From Canna indica (lineage: Eukaryota > Streptophyta > Magnoliopsida > Zingiberales > Cannaceae), in contig CP136890.1 of assembly GCA_034359265.1 (NCBI GenBank), positions 72,123,501-72,187,500 on the forward strand: a DNA stretch of 64,000 nucleotides, given 5' to 3'. Shown here in pieces: positions 43,061 through 55,234 of the stretch (the stretch's first letter is position 1; every line of letters starts with the position of its first letter). Made by a program: the position numbers and the translations under genes. The notes under the pieces were generated by a model that was given only the letters and a program-made list of their open reading frames with translations, was not told the origin of the DNA and ran no database searches.

Positions 43061-45138
43061 CGTTACGCCTCGCCTAAGTTTATCCCTAGATAAGGGACCT
43101 CAGCTAGGAGGAGCGCAACCTACAACTTGACAATGAGAAACACCCAAAAATCTCAACAAGAACAACTGAAATCATTATTTTCACAAAGAGTTCTCTACAC
43201 AAATGTTCAACATCAATCTAAAAATAGCTAAGAAAATATTTAAGCAGCGGATGACGCCTCCTCCTCCAGGACTCTAGGTACCCAACTTCAACTACTGACA
43301 TACTTGCAAATATGAGGCAATAATAAATAACATCAGCGGAAAGCTGAGTAGGAGAATCAATATGCCAACAATAAGGACAACAATCATGATGCGATGATAC
43401 TACAAATGCAACAATACACAACCCTTTAATAAAAGGCAACATGTCAACAACAACAAGATACATGCTCACCTATCAACTATTGCAACTCATACCAATCAAG
43501 AGCGTAATGGACAAGCTAGTGGGTTTGCCCCGCACTCTCGCACCTCAAGAGTGGCACCTCAAGCCCGCTCCAGCTGGAGGTACGACCATCCAAGGATAGT
43601 CCGCCGACGTCTAACAGCGCGACGCTGCACACGAGCCCGTCGATGTCTAACAGCGCGACGCCGTACATGCAACTCGAGTGAAAGTTTCGTGATCACTGGT
43701 GTCACCGCCCATACTCCTCGGGCAAACAATCAATAGTGTCCGGGCTTGCGCCCATAACGGTTATAATGCAGTATGTCATCAACAACTGACCTATGATACT
43801 AGCAATAATGCCTGATACAACAATAAGCAGCATGATAGCTAGATCTCACCACATGACACATCACAATTGATCTACAATGCTAACAACAATAAATGCTACA
43901 ACAACTATCAACTGAAGATGCAACCAAAATAATTCATGTTAGCAAATATAATTTATGACAACACTAATAGTGTACACAATGCCTAGCATAATATCATGCT
44001 TAATAATCATCAATGAATAACAGCTAATCGGACTCATACAATTATCAACATAGCATGTTCAATAACATAATGCAACAGAAGATTAATGAATTTCAGAAGC
44101 AAATCAAGCAAAAAGAAGCAAGGGATAAAATCGTCAAATTACCTATTCAACATTCATCGGCTACGACAGGAGTCAACTCACCCCAACACCACTATCTATA
44201 CTCTAAATCACCACCTAACATCGAATACCACTATTCTATATTGTTTAATTATTTATCAACTGAATTAATAACTCGCATCTACCAAATAACACCGAAACAT
44301 AGAAAAGACCTACCATACGACCTCTGATCATAAATCCGACACCACCATCATGTTCAGAACGCAAAAACCTACAACTTTGGTATTCACCTTGACTCGATCC
44401 GACGATTCTACGGTCAAATCTAAAAATATTCTAATATTCTATAATTTAATCTCATTTCATGCGATACGGTTCTCTTCTTAATTAACCTATTTATTAAATT
44501 ATATAAATAACATCTCCCTCGCTACTCGTCCCCTGCCCGACCTCTCGACCTCCCTGCCTCGACGCCGCCCTCCTCGCTCCGCTCGAATCCACGCCAGCCG
44601 GCCCTCTCGGCCGGCGGCGACCACCGCCAACCCTCCTCTGACCTCCCCCGTGGACTCCGGCACCGATGAGACATCGCCTCTTCTCCAAAAAAGGGGCCGA
44701 ACAGCAGGCGCGATTGCTGCCCTACCTCTGGCAGCAACTCTGCGGCCTGGCCGTCGCACCAAGACCGCATGGTCCGGCGCCATCGGCAACGGCACGATCG
44801 CCGCCACCTCGATCCGACTATTCTATCTCCTCCAACTATCCCGCTGCCGCTGATGAATGTAGAATCGGGAAAACGACAACGACAACGGAAAACAACAAGA
44901 AGAGAAAAGACTCCTACCTAAAAACTCCTCCAAACTCCGATCTTCACCGGAGTCTTCTCACAGGCGCCGCCTCAGTGCTACCGTCGCACGTCCGCCGCTG
45001 CTACAGTATTCGAGAGAGAGCGAGAAAAAGAATTAGAGAGGAAATTAGGGCTAATTAAATAGGATTATGCACTTTTGCAAAAAGGTCTCTCTAAGAAAAA
45101 TATTTACAACAAGGTCCCCAAATTTTCAGGTCATAACA
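43061..45138 (-). mobile_element. Solo Gypsy LTR (Tekay-like) inside copia RT
   Basis: In minus orientation it runs from TGTTATGACCTGAAAAT (45138) to GGCGAGGCGTAACG (43061; the last base is A in a perfect TG...CA LTR). The 5-bp flanks are CTTCT (43056-43060) and CTTAT (45139-45143). Length is 2078 bp. The stretch at 44500-45060 is strikingly GC-rich and gives chance reading frames on both strands. There is no internal domain, so LTR-LTR recombination has removed it. Confidence 0.8.
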
Positions 45139-45550
45139 CTTATATGTTGATGACATTTTTTGGAAAAGTGCGAAGCAATCCGTCATTGATGCATCCACTA
45201 TGGAGGCTAAGTTTGTAGCAAGTTTTGAGGCTATTATTCATGGTTTATGGCTGCAGAACTTTATTTCAGGGCTTAGGGTTGTCGACAATATTGCTAAGTC
45301 GTTGAAAATTTATTGTGACATTCTGCAGCAATTTTTTTTTCTAAGAACGACAAGTATTCTAAGGGTGCTAAGCATATGAAGATTAAATACTTGTCTGTTA
45401 AAGAAGAAGTTCAAAAACAGAGAGGGTCAATTGAACATATTAGCACCAATTTTATGGTAGCAAATCCATTCACAAAAGGATTGTCACCCAAGATATTTCG
45501 TGAGCATGTAAAGAACGTATGGGTATTATTGGACGTCATTAATGTTATAT
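45139..45550 (+). pseudogene. copia RT active-site remnant and RNase H
   Basis: It begins LYVDDIFWKSAKQSVIDAST: the RT box YVDDI is fused directly to the RNase H N-terminal region, so the RT thumb and connection are deleted. RNase H continues with MEAKFVASFEAI and HMKIKYLSVKEEV, then NPFTKGLSPKIF, the normal copia C-terminus, ending before the 3' LTR. Confidence 0.85.
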
Positions 45551-45903
45551 AATTAACTGATTGTAATTGTAATGTTTGTTGTGATCACTCCGAGCTCAAC
45601 AATAATTTATTTTTGATTATCCTATTTCTAAATAGTATACATAAATGGTATTGTCAGTTAAGACATTAAAGTTGGATCATACTCTTATTATGAATTATAA
45701 TAAGGAAAAAAGTTTAATGTTGTAGTACATGAAAGGGACTATACTGAAAATGATGACGTACAACCGATATGACTTGCATTAGTCTTCTACTTAGTCATGA
45801 TATTATGTTGAAACCAATATAAAAAGAGTTAACATTATGCTTGTGTACACATTATGTTTTATATTAAACCATCGAGTAAACTCACATGAAACAAATGGAA
45901 GAA

Positions 45904-46364
45904 TGTAAGATATATTTTATGTTCCATGAGAATTATAATAGTCTATGATTTAATAATAATTAAAATGTTAAATCCCTTTTTGGTTAATTAGAATCATTAT
46001 TTAATTTAAGGGTTGTGATCTTTCATAAGGGTTGCAATGAAGAGATTGTTTGATTGAAGCACCCTCTTACCTACTATAAATAAGGATCAGGGTCCTCTCT
46101 CCACCCAACAGATTTAGTAATAGTACATTGACTCGATCTACATTGTACTTCAAGAAAGGAATTAGAGAGAGATCAATGTCCTATTGTTTGAGCGTTTAAG
46201 CATTTGATTCAATCGAAGACTTTTTGGTTATAAATAGTTTCTCACAAATTAAGTCCATGGAGAAAGGTATGCTCTCTTGAACAATAATTTTATTCTCACG
46301 TGAGAAAAACATGAAGTTCTAGATTCTTGATTATAAATTTCAGTGTATTAAAATTAAACTTATA
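45904..46364 (+). repeat. 3' LTR of the copia element
   Basis: 461 bp, TGTAAGATATATTTTATG start, CTATAAATA near 46074, end TAAACTTATA. It matches the 5' LTR with scattered substitutions. Confidence 0.9.
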
Positions 46365-46375
46365 AGAATATGTTA

Positions 46376-47388
46376 GGTGCTGTTTGATTAGCGAAAACTA
46401 TTTTTTAATTTAGTTTTAGTGAAAATAAAAACTTAGTTTCGAAAACCTGATTTCAGTCTCTGATTTTTAGTTTTCTGAAAACACGTTTGGTTAACGAAAA
46501 TAACATCAGTTTTACTTAATTTTGAATTAAGTGAATACTTATTTGATTATAGAAACTAATATTAATTTTCATTAAACATCTTTAGTAGTAATCTAATTTT
46601 GATTAAATAGTAAACTAATTCATATAAAATAGTACATAAAACTTAATATGATTGTAAAAAAAAGTCGCATACTGATAAAATTAAGAGGAATCATTGTTCA
46701 ACATTATATAAGATGAATTATTTTTAGTTGAAAAAAAAATAGTTTTAGTTAAATTATAAATATATCTTCTGTAGTGAAATTGAGTTATTTTAAAAATTAG
46801 ACTTGAGTCAATTAAATATAAATTGGTTTAATTAATTTGTCAATTTAAGATAATAGATTGAGTTGAAAATGATGATTTTAATTTTAATTTTTATAAATTA
46901 GATATAGTTTGATTTATTTGTAAATTAATTAATTTTAAACATATATAACAAGTTTGCTACTGTATTTGATATCAAAATCGACAACTTCGAAATTACAGAA
47001 AATAATATTATGGTGTTTTCAATTTTATTAAGAAAACTGATTTCGTTTTCATTCTAGTTTCGATTTAGGCCTTGTTTTAGGTATTTTAAAAATAAAATTT
47101 CATGAAACCATGAAAAACTACTAAATTCATGGTTTAAAAATTTGGCCAAATTAAATTCATGATTTTCAAACCATGAGATTACAATCGCAAATCATGACCA
47201 TCATTTGGAAGTCTTTCCAAATAAAAGATTGAACAATATCATATCATGTAAAATCATACCTTACCACGAAATAAATAAGTCTTTAGTTTTATGAAAATGC
47301 AGAATCAAATACATTTTCGTAATCAATTTTAATTGTACTGGAATTAAAATCATAAAAATAGATCTGATTTCGCCAACCAAATACGTCT
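46376..47388. mobile_element. Harbinger/Tourist-like MITE (about 1 kb)
   Basis: Ends are GGTGCTGTTTGATTAGCG and, in reverse complement, AGACGTATTTGGTTGGCG, with TTA on each side (46373-46375, 47389-47391). The interior is AT-rich with no transposase. The TIR match is only moderate, and the second half could be a separate MITE starting near 47068. Confidence 0.45.
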
Positions 47389-47539
47389 TTAATGTTGCCG
47401 AATAATTTTAATTCAATGGTCAAATTGCACCGCTAAGGATATAAATCAAATTCCCCAATTCATACTTCTAATCAGATCAATGTTTTGGAGATATAAGGTA
47501 GAGCTCACGTGTACGTGATGCTCGCGAGGAGAACATCCA

Positions 47540-48320
47540 ATATTTTGTTTTGTCAATGGGTAAAAAATTTCATTAGAAAACGAGGTTTATAACATCAAAC
47601 ATAGGATGCTACAGGAGTAGCATTAATATCACTTACAAGTGGAAGGATAGGGGAGGTAAATATCAGACTGCAAGTGTTGATTCATGCCACGTGTCTAACA
47701 CAAGTTTAATTGAGTCTTCGATGGAACGAGGAGTGGATCTGACTACTCCATCGTTTCTGCAACGCCATAGACTCCACGACGTGCAACCCAGCAACTCTGT
47801 CTGATTGGTGTTCGGGTTTTGACTTGAGGGACGACCAACCTTCTCCGATAGAAGAGACTTGCTTGGTGGTGTTCACCGATTTTTTTTTTCCTTCTACGTA
47901 GTCGGGCTCTATAAAAGTTCTATAAAATCTTTTTTATAAGTGAATCTAAGTTTTTTAATATTGAACTTAGGATCATTAATATTGAATCTGAAGTAAAAAT
48001 ATTAAGTTCACTCGTTTACAACATAAGTTCATTCTTACTTTAGGTTCAGTATAAATTATATTAGGTTCAATGTTAATAAATTTAGGTTCACTCATAAAAA
48101 GAGCTCTATACAAATTTTATTCATGTTCACCGATATACGTTTCCATACCTACGATGCAAACCGGCACCGGAAGAAGAGGTGAAGCGCCGTCTCCTGCGGA
48201 GCTTTACAAAAATGACATGATGTATCCGAAAGAGAGATACCCGTTCGAAGCAGTTGGCTCTTTACTGGTAGTGCTTCCTTACGGAATCTCCAAAGGAAAT
48301 ATCCAATTTGGACGCGTATG
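47540..48320 (-). pseudogene. LINE 3' relic (zf-RVT region)
   Basis: On the minus strand 48320-48135 reads LPVKSQLLRTGISLSD then CHFCKAPQETALHLFFRC, the Cys/His zinc-binding region at the C-terminus of plant L1 ORF2. The match continues to about 47700 after a 243-bp insertion at 47881-48123. No RT is left. Confidence 0.7.
47881..48123 (-). mobile_element. Poly(A)-tailed retroposon (SINE-like) with 11-bp duplication
   Basis: A run of nine T (a poly(A) tail on the minus strand) begins the insert. The 11-mer TGTTCACCGAT occurs on both sides (47870-47880 and 48124-48134). Long target duplication plus A-tail indicates target-primed reverse transcription. The interior has inverted words (AGTGAACCTAA and TTAGATTCACTTATA). 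No A-box/B-box promoter was recognised, so the class is uncertain. Confidence 0.65.
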
Positions 48321-49120
48321 AGAAGATGTTGTACATTGTGCTAATAAAAAATTAAGTCGATTGCTAAATCTATAGCATGAAATAACTCTTTTCAAGCATT
48401 TATTTTTTCACTAATATAAATCCTACCTTAAGATAGTAGTTAAATAATTTTTATATATAATGCAATCAATTATTTTTTAAAATATATATTTATTTTATCA
48501 ATTATATTGTGGCCGATCATATTTATCAATTTGAGTATGTATTTTTCCTCGTCCAATTTTGATTTTTGGCTCTAGTTTAGTATTCTTAACCAACTAATAA
48601 TTATATAAGTAATCATCCTATGATAATTTAGGAACGAGCAAAGTGAAGTTAGCGAACCCTATAACCATTTAACCCAGAAGATTAATGCAAAAACTGTCCC
48701 CAAGAAATTATATCGAAGTATCACACACAATTATATGCATTTCTTTCAACAATGTTTTAAGCTTACTGACCAAAAACTAAAATGCTCCTATTCCTCTCTG
48801 TTTAGAACTAATTGCATAAATCTCTCAGTATTGTTTTAAAGTATTTAGAATACCTAAAAGTCCAATAAGCAACACCCTCCTAAACTATTACATCTCATTT
48901 TTAATTCTTAATTGTGCTATTCTATTAAAAAATTATTTAACGTGATCTAAAGAGTGCTAATTGATTATTTTTTTAAATCTCAAATATCTTGAAACAATAA
49001 ATTTGTGCAATTAATCCTAAATAGAAAAGATGCCTGAGAAAATTATCCTACAATCAAATTATAAAATTTTTAAAATGGGTCAATCAATGTCTTAAAATTT
49101 ATACCATGTTAAACCAATTA
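48321..49120. other. AT-rich intergenic DNA
   Basis: No coding signal or clear transposon ends. Confidence 0.4.
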
Positions 49121-49417
49121 GGCATCGTTTGCTTTACCGGATTAGAATTTTAAAATCCAATCCACTATTTGCTGCAGCAATGGATAAAAATTGAGTCAAA
49201 AGTTTGGTAAATTTATTTTGGTCCAAATCTACTGCTGGTCTGATTTAGAAATCCTGGTGAGGGGTGGATTTAGAGCCCAAATCACAAGATATGAATTTCA
49301 TATATTATCTATACTTTTTATCGTCAAAATAAACACAATATGATTTCTATTCCACTCTTATTCATCTTAAATCTTATATCATGATCCAAATCATATCCTC
49401 CAAAGCAAACATGGACC
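49121..49417. mobile_element. Tourist-like MITE
   Basis: Ends are GGCATCGTTTGCTTTACCGG and, in reverse complement, GGTCCATGTTTGCTTTGGAG. Left flank is TTA, right flank TAG, so the 3-bp duplication is imperfect. It is about 297 bp and non-coding. Confidence 0.5.
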
Positions 49418-49821
49418 TAGTTCCTAGATCTGATTGATCCAACCAAACCAATCTATGAAATAAAAAACTGAGAATCAAAGGACAAAATAAATTGAAACAT
49501 GATTGATTAGCTCTCGACTAATTTTGACGATTTGTTATATATACAACAGGCTCTTCATCCGTCAATCCAATTTTCAAAATCATGTCTAAACCAATGGATA
49601 AGGAAAAAGCACCAATAAACAAATTTAATTTTGTAACTTGTTTGCTTCTTAGAATAAATGAGAACAAAGTAAAAAAAAAATTAATTTATTATTTATTTAA
49701 TGCATGAATTAGAAAAATATATAATTAATATTTTATGAATACTATATTAAAAAGTCCTATCCAATGAAGCAAATGAATTATAAGGACATGTTTGTTTTAT
49801 AAGAGAAAAGAAGAGAGAATA

Positions 49822-52257
49822 TATAATACCCGCTAAAATATTTTTTGTGTATCAATTTCAACGAGTTTCGCGTGACGCGAGATGGTGCGCGCGGGATTGA
49901 GCGTCGACGTTTAACTTGAGGTGAGACCCAGCTCTTTAGAAATTTTCATAATTATAAATTTAAATTGGATCAATTGGATCCGAATTCGGACTTGGATCGG
50001 GTGAGATAGAAAAGATTTAGTGAACCACTTAAGTTGATGGCAGAATTATAATTATATATATATAAGTAGGACGTCGTATGACTGCTAGAACCGCATGGAA
50101 CCCGAGACGCAAGAGGGAGAGGCGACGAGTGGCTTGGAGAGGAGGAGAGATTGGACGCCGGATTCGGAGAAATTGGAGATCGAATGCCGGATTTCTCAAA
50201 GCTCTCGTTTTCCTTCCGTTCTTCCTCCTTCTTGTGAGTGGATCCTTTCCCTAGTGCCCTAGATGAAACTTTCTAAGTCATGACCGAACTTAGTCATTTG
50301 AGGATGATTTCTGAAATTTTATTCTTCCTTATTGTTTGATTTGTTGTAATCCTTGAAACCGAGTTATTGAGGATGAAAAATTGATGTTCGTTTGAGGGGA
50401 TGATTTGTGGCAGCCCTAGGGAAGGGCTGTCCTCTTTCCTTAAGGCATGCAGGATGTAGCTAGAATTAGAGGATAAATACTTTTGTTGATTCTTCTTAAT
50501 CTATGGATTAGTTGTTCCTATAATGATTAAATTCTTGAAAGGAATTAGTGCTAGAGGCATAGGATTTAGTTTAGGACAGCCCTATACTTTTAAGGGCCGG
50601 TCATAAGGTCCAACTCCAGGTAGGGTATGCTGAAATTCCCTAAGGTAATATGCTGAAATTTAATAGAGTATGGTGCTGAAATTCGTAGGATGAAATGCTG
50701 AAAATATATATGTTTGTGGGCTGAAATTCACATGAATAATTGCTGAAATTTCATAGATTTGAATGCTGAAATTTTATATATTGAAATGCTGAAATTTCCT
50801 ATATTATGTGCTGAAATTATACATGTTGATATACTGAAATTATATACATTGATGTGCTGGAATTCATGTGTTAGATGCCGGAGGTTCATATGGTTGATTT
50901 CTAAATTACCTAGTGTTGTGCTGAAAAATTTAGTCAAATTCATGCTGAGTTATTTTAGCAGTTTGGGTAATCAGTTTAATGCGAAAGGTGCTGATGTAAC
51001 ATATCGATCTTCGTGTAAGATATGTTATGAAAACATAGAAAGTACTTAGGAGACCTGAACACTAACGTGGGGATAGGAAATGAACGATTTCTGTAAGCTG
51101 AAATTTTTGTAGTGCATGTTAATCGGACCGGAATGCAGGCTCGGCGTGACGTTCCTAATCCGTCATAGACAATTGGGGTTTAGTTGATATCAGGGGTAAG
51201 TGAACCTTGAGTGTGTTGACACGAGGATGTGACCTTCGAGTAGTGATCCGAGCCATATTGGGCCGAGTGGTGCGCGCAGCGCACGAGGTGTTTAAAGGCC
51301 TTATTAGGCCGAGTGATATGCTCCGCGCACGAGATACATGGGGCCGATGGGCCGAGTAGTGCGCATAGAACACGGGATGACTATGGGTCGCGTGTAGGCC
51401 GAGTGGTACGCATAGCGTACGAGCGATCATGGGTCGGAGGGCCTTCCCGACTGAGTGGGTACTTGTTCTAGAGGGTCTTCCTAGACCAGTGAACCCGAGC
51501 AGAGATACAATGGGTACTAGTTCTAGAGGGTCTTCCTAAACCAGTAAACCCGAGCAGAGATACAGTTGGGCACTGAGTCTAGAGGGTCTTCCTAGACTAG
51601 TGAACCCGAGCACATACAGTTGGGTACTGGTTCTAGAGGGTCTTCCTAGACTAGTGAACCCGATGGAGAGAGTCAGTTGGACACTGATTCTATAGTGCTT
51701 TCCTAGATCAATGAAATTATGAAAAGTGGTTAACTGAGATTCAGAAATTAGAGAGCATTTTTCGTAGTCGGATGGGAGTACGTTCCTTATATAATTAAAT
51801 TGACATATGTACTCACTTGACATATTATTTATTGAATTTACGAGATTCTATTGGTGAGAACTGGGAGACCATTCACTGAGTTTTATACTCACTTTATTTC
51901 TGTGTCTGTTTTGCAGAGCGTGATTCTGAGGTACAGTGCAGCTGATGACGGCGGACTCCGATAGCCATCTCGTGAGCTAGTTGACGTAGTCGAGTCGAGT
52001 CTTGTTAGAATTGAGTCTGTTAAAATATTAGTGTGATTGGAATGGTAGTCTTTTTATTTCCTGAACTCATAAGCCAACATGTTTATCTTGTACTTTATAG
52101 ACGTGATATTGAGTTGTCATCATATATTTATTTTTATGTTATAGTACGTTATCTCCTTGTTTTGGTGCTTGTTATATATATCTTGATATTTGGTTTAGGC
52201 TTCAGGGTGTTCGACCGCACTCTGGCCAATCACGTGACTCAGTTTTGGAGCGTGACA
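49822..52257 (+). repeat. 5' LTR of the chromovirus
   Basis: 2436 bp. The first bases are TATAAT where the 3' LTR has TGTAAT. It holds three repeat arrays: a 22-24-bp TGCTGAAATT array (50628-50930), a palindromic GTGCGC/GCGCAC array (51258-51430) and an approximately 60-bp GGGTCTTCCTAGACCAG array (51455-51700). Confidence 0.9.
50628..50930 (+). repeat. TGCTGAAATT minisatellite in LTR
   Basis: About a dozen copies of TGCTGAAATT or close variants spaced mostly 22-24 bp apart, the spacers diverged. The same array is present in the 3' LTR at about 57580-57900, so it predates this insertion. Confidence 0.85.
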
Positions 52258-52748
52258 AAGTGGTATCAAAGCCTTAGGTTAGATCTTGACTACGTCATTA
52301 GAACATAGAGTACTGTATATACAAGAGTAGTGTGTTCTATAAAGTGTGTTCTATTCACGAGATTGGGCTACGGGGACTACCGCATCAGCATCAGTACTTA
52401 TGATCATGGTAGCAGTTTTAATTAAACTTGTACTTAATGCAGTTGGTTTTTCTGTTATGTTTTTGATAGTGATGGAGGCTTAGGGTGAGGCGGTGATGAG
52501 TGGGAGTGACACTGATTTTGCAGGATAGAGGGGCCGAGGCCGAGGTAGAGATCGCACTGGGGGTCGGAGTCGTGGCCGCCTAGCCCAAGAGAGGGCAGAG
52601 CTGGACCCCCCGAGTGGCACAGTTAGAGGCCCATGTGGCCGAGTTAACTGAGGCGCCCGCAAGGAGCGAGAAATGAGGCAACAACCACCTCAACCCGAGC
52701 CAGTTGCACCAGCATCTCCGGTGACTGAGGAGTTAGTGTCACCTGTGG

Positions 52749-53650
52749 TTGGGGCATAGTATCATCATGAAGCAATGGGCCTTGAGATTTCCTTATGATA
52801 GGTTTGTTAGATTGAGGCCCCCAGAGTTCATCGGTACCGATTCGACAGCAGAAATAACAAATTTTCTCAGTGATTGTTATGCGTTCTGCAAAGTGCTAGG
52901 GTGTTCATCCGAGGTGGCAGCACGCATGATAGACTTACAGATGAGGGGACCGGCCAAGGAGTGACTCCAGACTTGGGAGGCCCGTAGGGGGGACCTAACA
53001 CCACCCCCTACATGGGACGAGTTTAAGGCCGCAGTGATAGAGCGGTACCTGCCCAAGAATGTCCGCGAGAGGCGGGCAAGAGAGTTTGAGCAGTTGCGCC
53101 AGACGGACGGGATGACAGTCCAGTAGTATGAGACGGAATTTACTAAGCTGTCCCACTACCACCCTACCTTAGTAGCTACTAAGACGGCTAGGATCAGGCG
53201 ATTTATGGAGGGACTGCGACCGTAGATTGGCCGCTTGATTCACTACACATAGGGCACATCTTTTGCTAAGGCAGTTGATGAGGCGATGCGTAAGGAAGCT
53301 CTAGTACCCGCAAAGCGACCTGAGGGACACTCGAGTAAGAGGTCTAAATTTGATGGATCAGTGGGGGGACATGCCCATTCTAATGGCACCGTTGCGAGGC
53401 CAATTCCACAGGTGAGCAGAGGACAGAGCATGGTCAGAAGTCGTTCAGGGCCAAGTTTTGTACAGAGGACACATACAGGGGATACATCTCTACTGAGGAG
53501 GCCTGAGACACCGTCGTCTTGTGGACAATGTGCCAAACGGCACTAGGGAGTATGCTAAGGTCGTTCAGATGCCTGTTTCGGATGCGGTTAGTAGGGGCAC
53601 TTCAAGAAAAACTGTCAAGTTAGTGGGGGTCAGAGAGCATCCTAGTCACG
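52749..53650 (+). pseudogene. chromovirus gag
   Basis: The gag core runs RLRPPEFIGTDSTAEITNF ... LQMRGPAKE, then a TGA in place of Trp (52962), then further core (ERYLPKNVRERRAREFEQL, LSHYHP) with TAG codons near 53125, 53236 and 53251. The CCHC knuckle CFGCG-GHFKKNC (53565-53610) contains two consecutive TAG codons in the middle. All of this stays in one frame, shared with protease and RT. Confidence 0.85.
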
Positions 53651-53663
53651 TAGAAAAGCACAG

Positions 53664-54068
53664 GTGACTACAGCTTCAGTGGGTCAGACGGGTCAGACTC
53701 AGGGTAGAGGGCAGCGACCGAGTACATCTAGGAAGGCTCCCGCTCGGGTATTCTCACTTACACCAGACGACGTTAAGGCGTCGAACGCCGTGGTAGAATG
53801 TACACTTTTAGTTGGTTCTGCTAGTGCATATGTTCTATTTGACTCAGGAGCTACTCATTCTTTTGTATCTGCTTCATTTGCACCCTCATTACTAAGAGAA
53901 GAAAAATTGCTTGAGAAACCGCTTGTGGTGTCGACGCCTATGGGCGATGTGGCTGTGGACGAATTGATCTTTCATGACTGTGAGCTGTATGTTTGTGACT
54001 ACCTTCTGACAACTGATCTAATTACACTTCTGTCACTAGAGTTGGATGTTATTCTAGGTATGGACTGA
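53664..54068 (+). pseudogene. chromovirus protease
   Basis: Retropepsin motif YVLFDSGATHSFVS (about residues 53-66 of this stretch) and the LDVILGMD end, where TGA replaces the usual Trp of GMDWL. It is in the same frame as gag. Confidence 0.88.
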
Positions 54069-54089
54069 CTGACTACCCATTATGCAAAG

Positions 54090-55110
54090 GTGGACTGCAG
54101 GGCTAAGACAGTTATATTTACTAAGCCAGATTTTCCACAGCTCATCTTCCAGGGTGATGGAAAAGGGGACCATTGTAGGGTGATTTCAGCCCTGAAGGCT
54201 CGGAAGTTACTCTCTGGAGGCTGCCAATCCTTCCTAGCTTTTGTATCTGTGGCGAATGAAATCGGAGGTGTGGCTTTAGGGTTGAGAGAGACTCCGGTGA
54301 TCTGTGAGTTCCTTGACGTGTTCCCTAAGGAACTTTCGGGGTTACCACCAGACAGAGAGATCGAGTTCTGCATTGAGTTGCAACCGTGGGTGAAATCAAT
54401 ATCCATTCCCCCATATCGGATGGCGCCGACCGAGCTGAGGAAGCTCAAGGGCCAGTTGCAGGAGCTTATGGACTTGGGTTTCATTTGCCCAAGTGTGTCT
54501 CCATGGGGAGCTCCGGTTCTCTTTGTTAAGAAGAAGGACGGATCATTGCAAATGTGCAATGATTATAGGCAACTGAACAAGGTTACCATCAAGAATCGAT
54601 ACTCGTTGCCGAGGATTGATGACCTGTTCGATCAACTTCAGGGGGCACAGTGGTTCTCCAAGATTGACTTGAGGACCGAATTCCAATAGCTGAAGATCCG
54701 GGATCAGGATGTGCCTAAGGTGACTTTTGAAATGAGATACAACCATTATGAGTTTTTAGTCATGTCTTTTGGGCTGACTAATGCACTTGCTGCTTTCATG
54801 GACTTGATGAACCAGTACGACAATGTCATTGCCTACGCATCGTGGCAATTGAAAAATCATAAGAAAAATTACCCGACGCATGATCTGAAATTGGCGACAG
54901 TAGTGTTTGCCTTAAAGCTTTGGCGCCATTACTTGTATGACGAGGCCTGTGAGATCTACACAGACCATAAAAGTCTTTAGTACCTTCTAACACATAAAGA
55001 ATTGAACTTGAGGCAGAGGAGGTGGATTGAGCTGCTAAAGGACTATGATTGCACTATAATGTACCACCCGGGCAAGGCGAATGTTGTTGCTGACGCCTTG
55101 AGCAGGAAAT
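54090..55110 (+). pseudogene. chromovirus RT-RNase H with central deletion
   Basis: N-terminal RT motifs are [33 protein letters not shown] and [24 protein letters not shown] at about 54690 follows, then [19 protein letters not shown]. It then jumps to [20 protein letters not shown] and IYTDHKSL, followed by TAG and RNase H end [29 protein letters not shown]. The palm with the catalytic YIDD box and the start of RNase H, about 170 residues, is missing between FMDLMN and VIAYAS. This copy cannot make active RT. Confidence 0.9.
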
Positions 55111-55234
55111 CATGGGTAGCCTTGCACACCTGGTTGTTGAGAGGAGACCTCTAGCTAGAGAGCTGGCGACATGCATGGATGGAGATTCCATAATTTGAGT
55201 GTCTGACACCGGGGATCTGGTGGCATATTTGTAG

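Larger units (their letters stand above)
37498..46364 (+). mobile_element. Ty1/copia retrotransposon with three nested insertions
   Basis: LTRs at 37498-37960 and 45904-46364 begin TGTAAGATATATTTTATG. A primer-binding site (TGATATCAGAGC, 37963-37974) follows the 5' LTR. Flanks AAAAT and AGAAT match at 4 of 5. Order is gag, zinc knuckle, protease, integrase, RT, RNase H, as in Pseudoviridae. Two hAT MITEs (38619-39070, 39862-40517) and a solo Gypsy LTR (43061-45138) lie inside. All coding parts are decayed. RT sequence between the YVDDI box and RNase H is missing, so this copy cannot move by itself. Confidence 0.9.

Noticed and set aside
44494..45058. GC-rich open frames on both strands
   Set aside because: They fall inside a solo Gypsy LTR with defined ends and are Arg/Ala/Gly-rich chance frames.
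50759..51049. 96-aa and 71-aa frames in the chromovirus LTR
   Set aside because: They are produced by the TGCTGAAATT minisatellite; LTRs of this lineage do not encode proteins.
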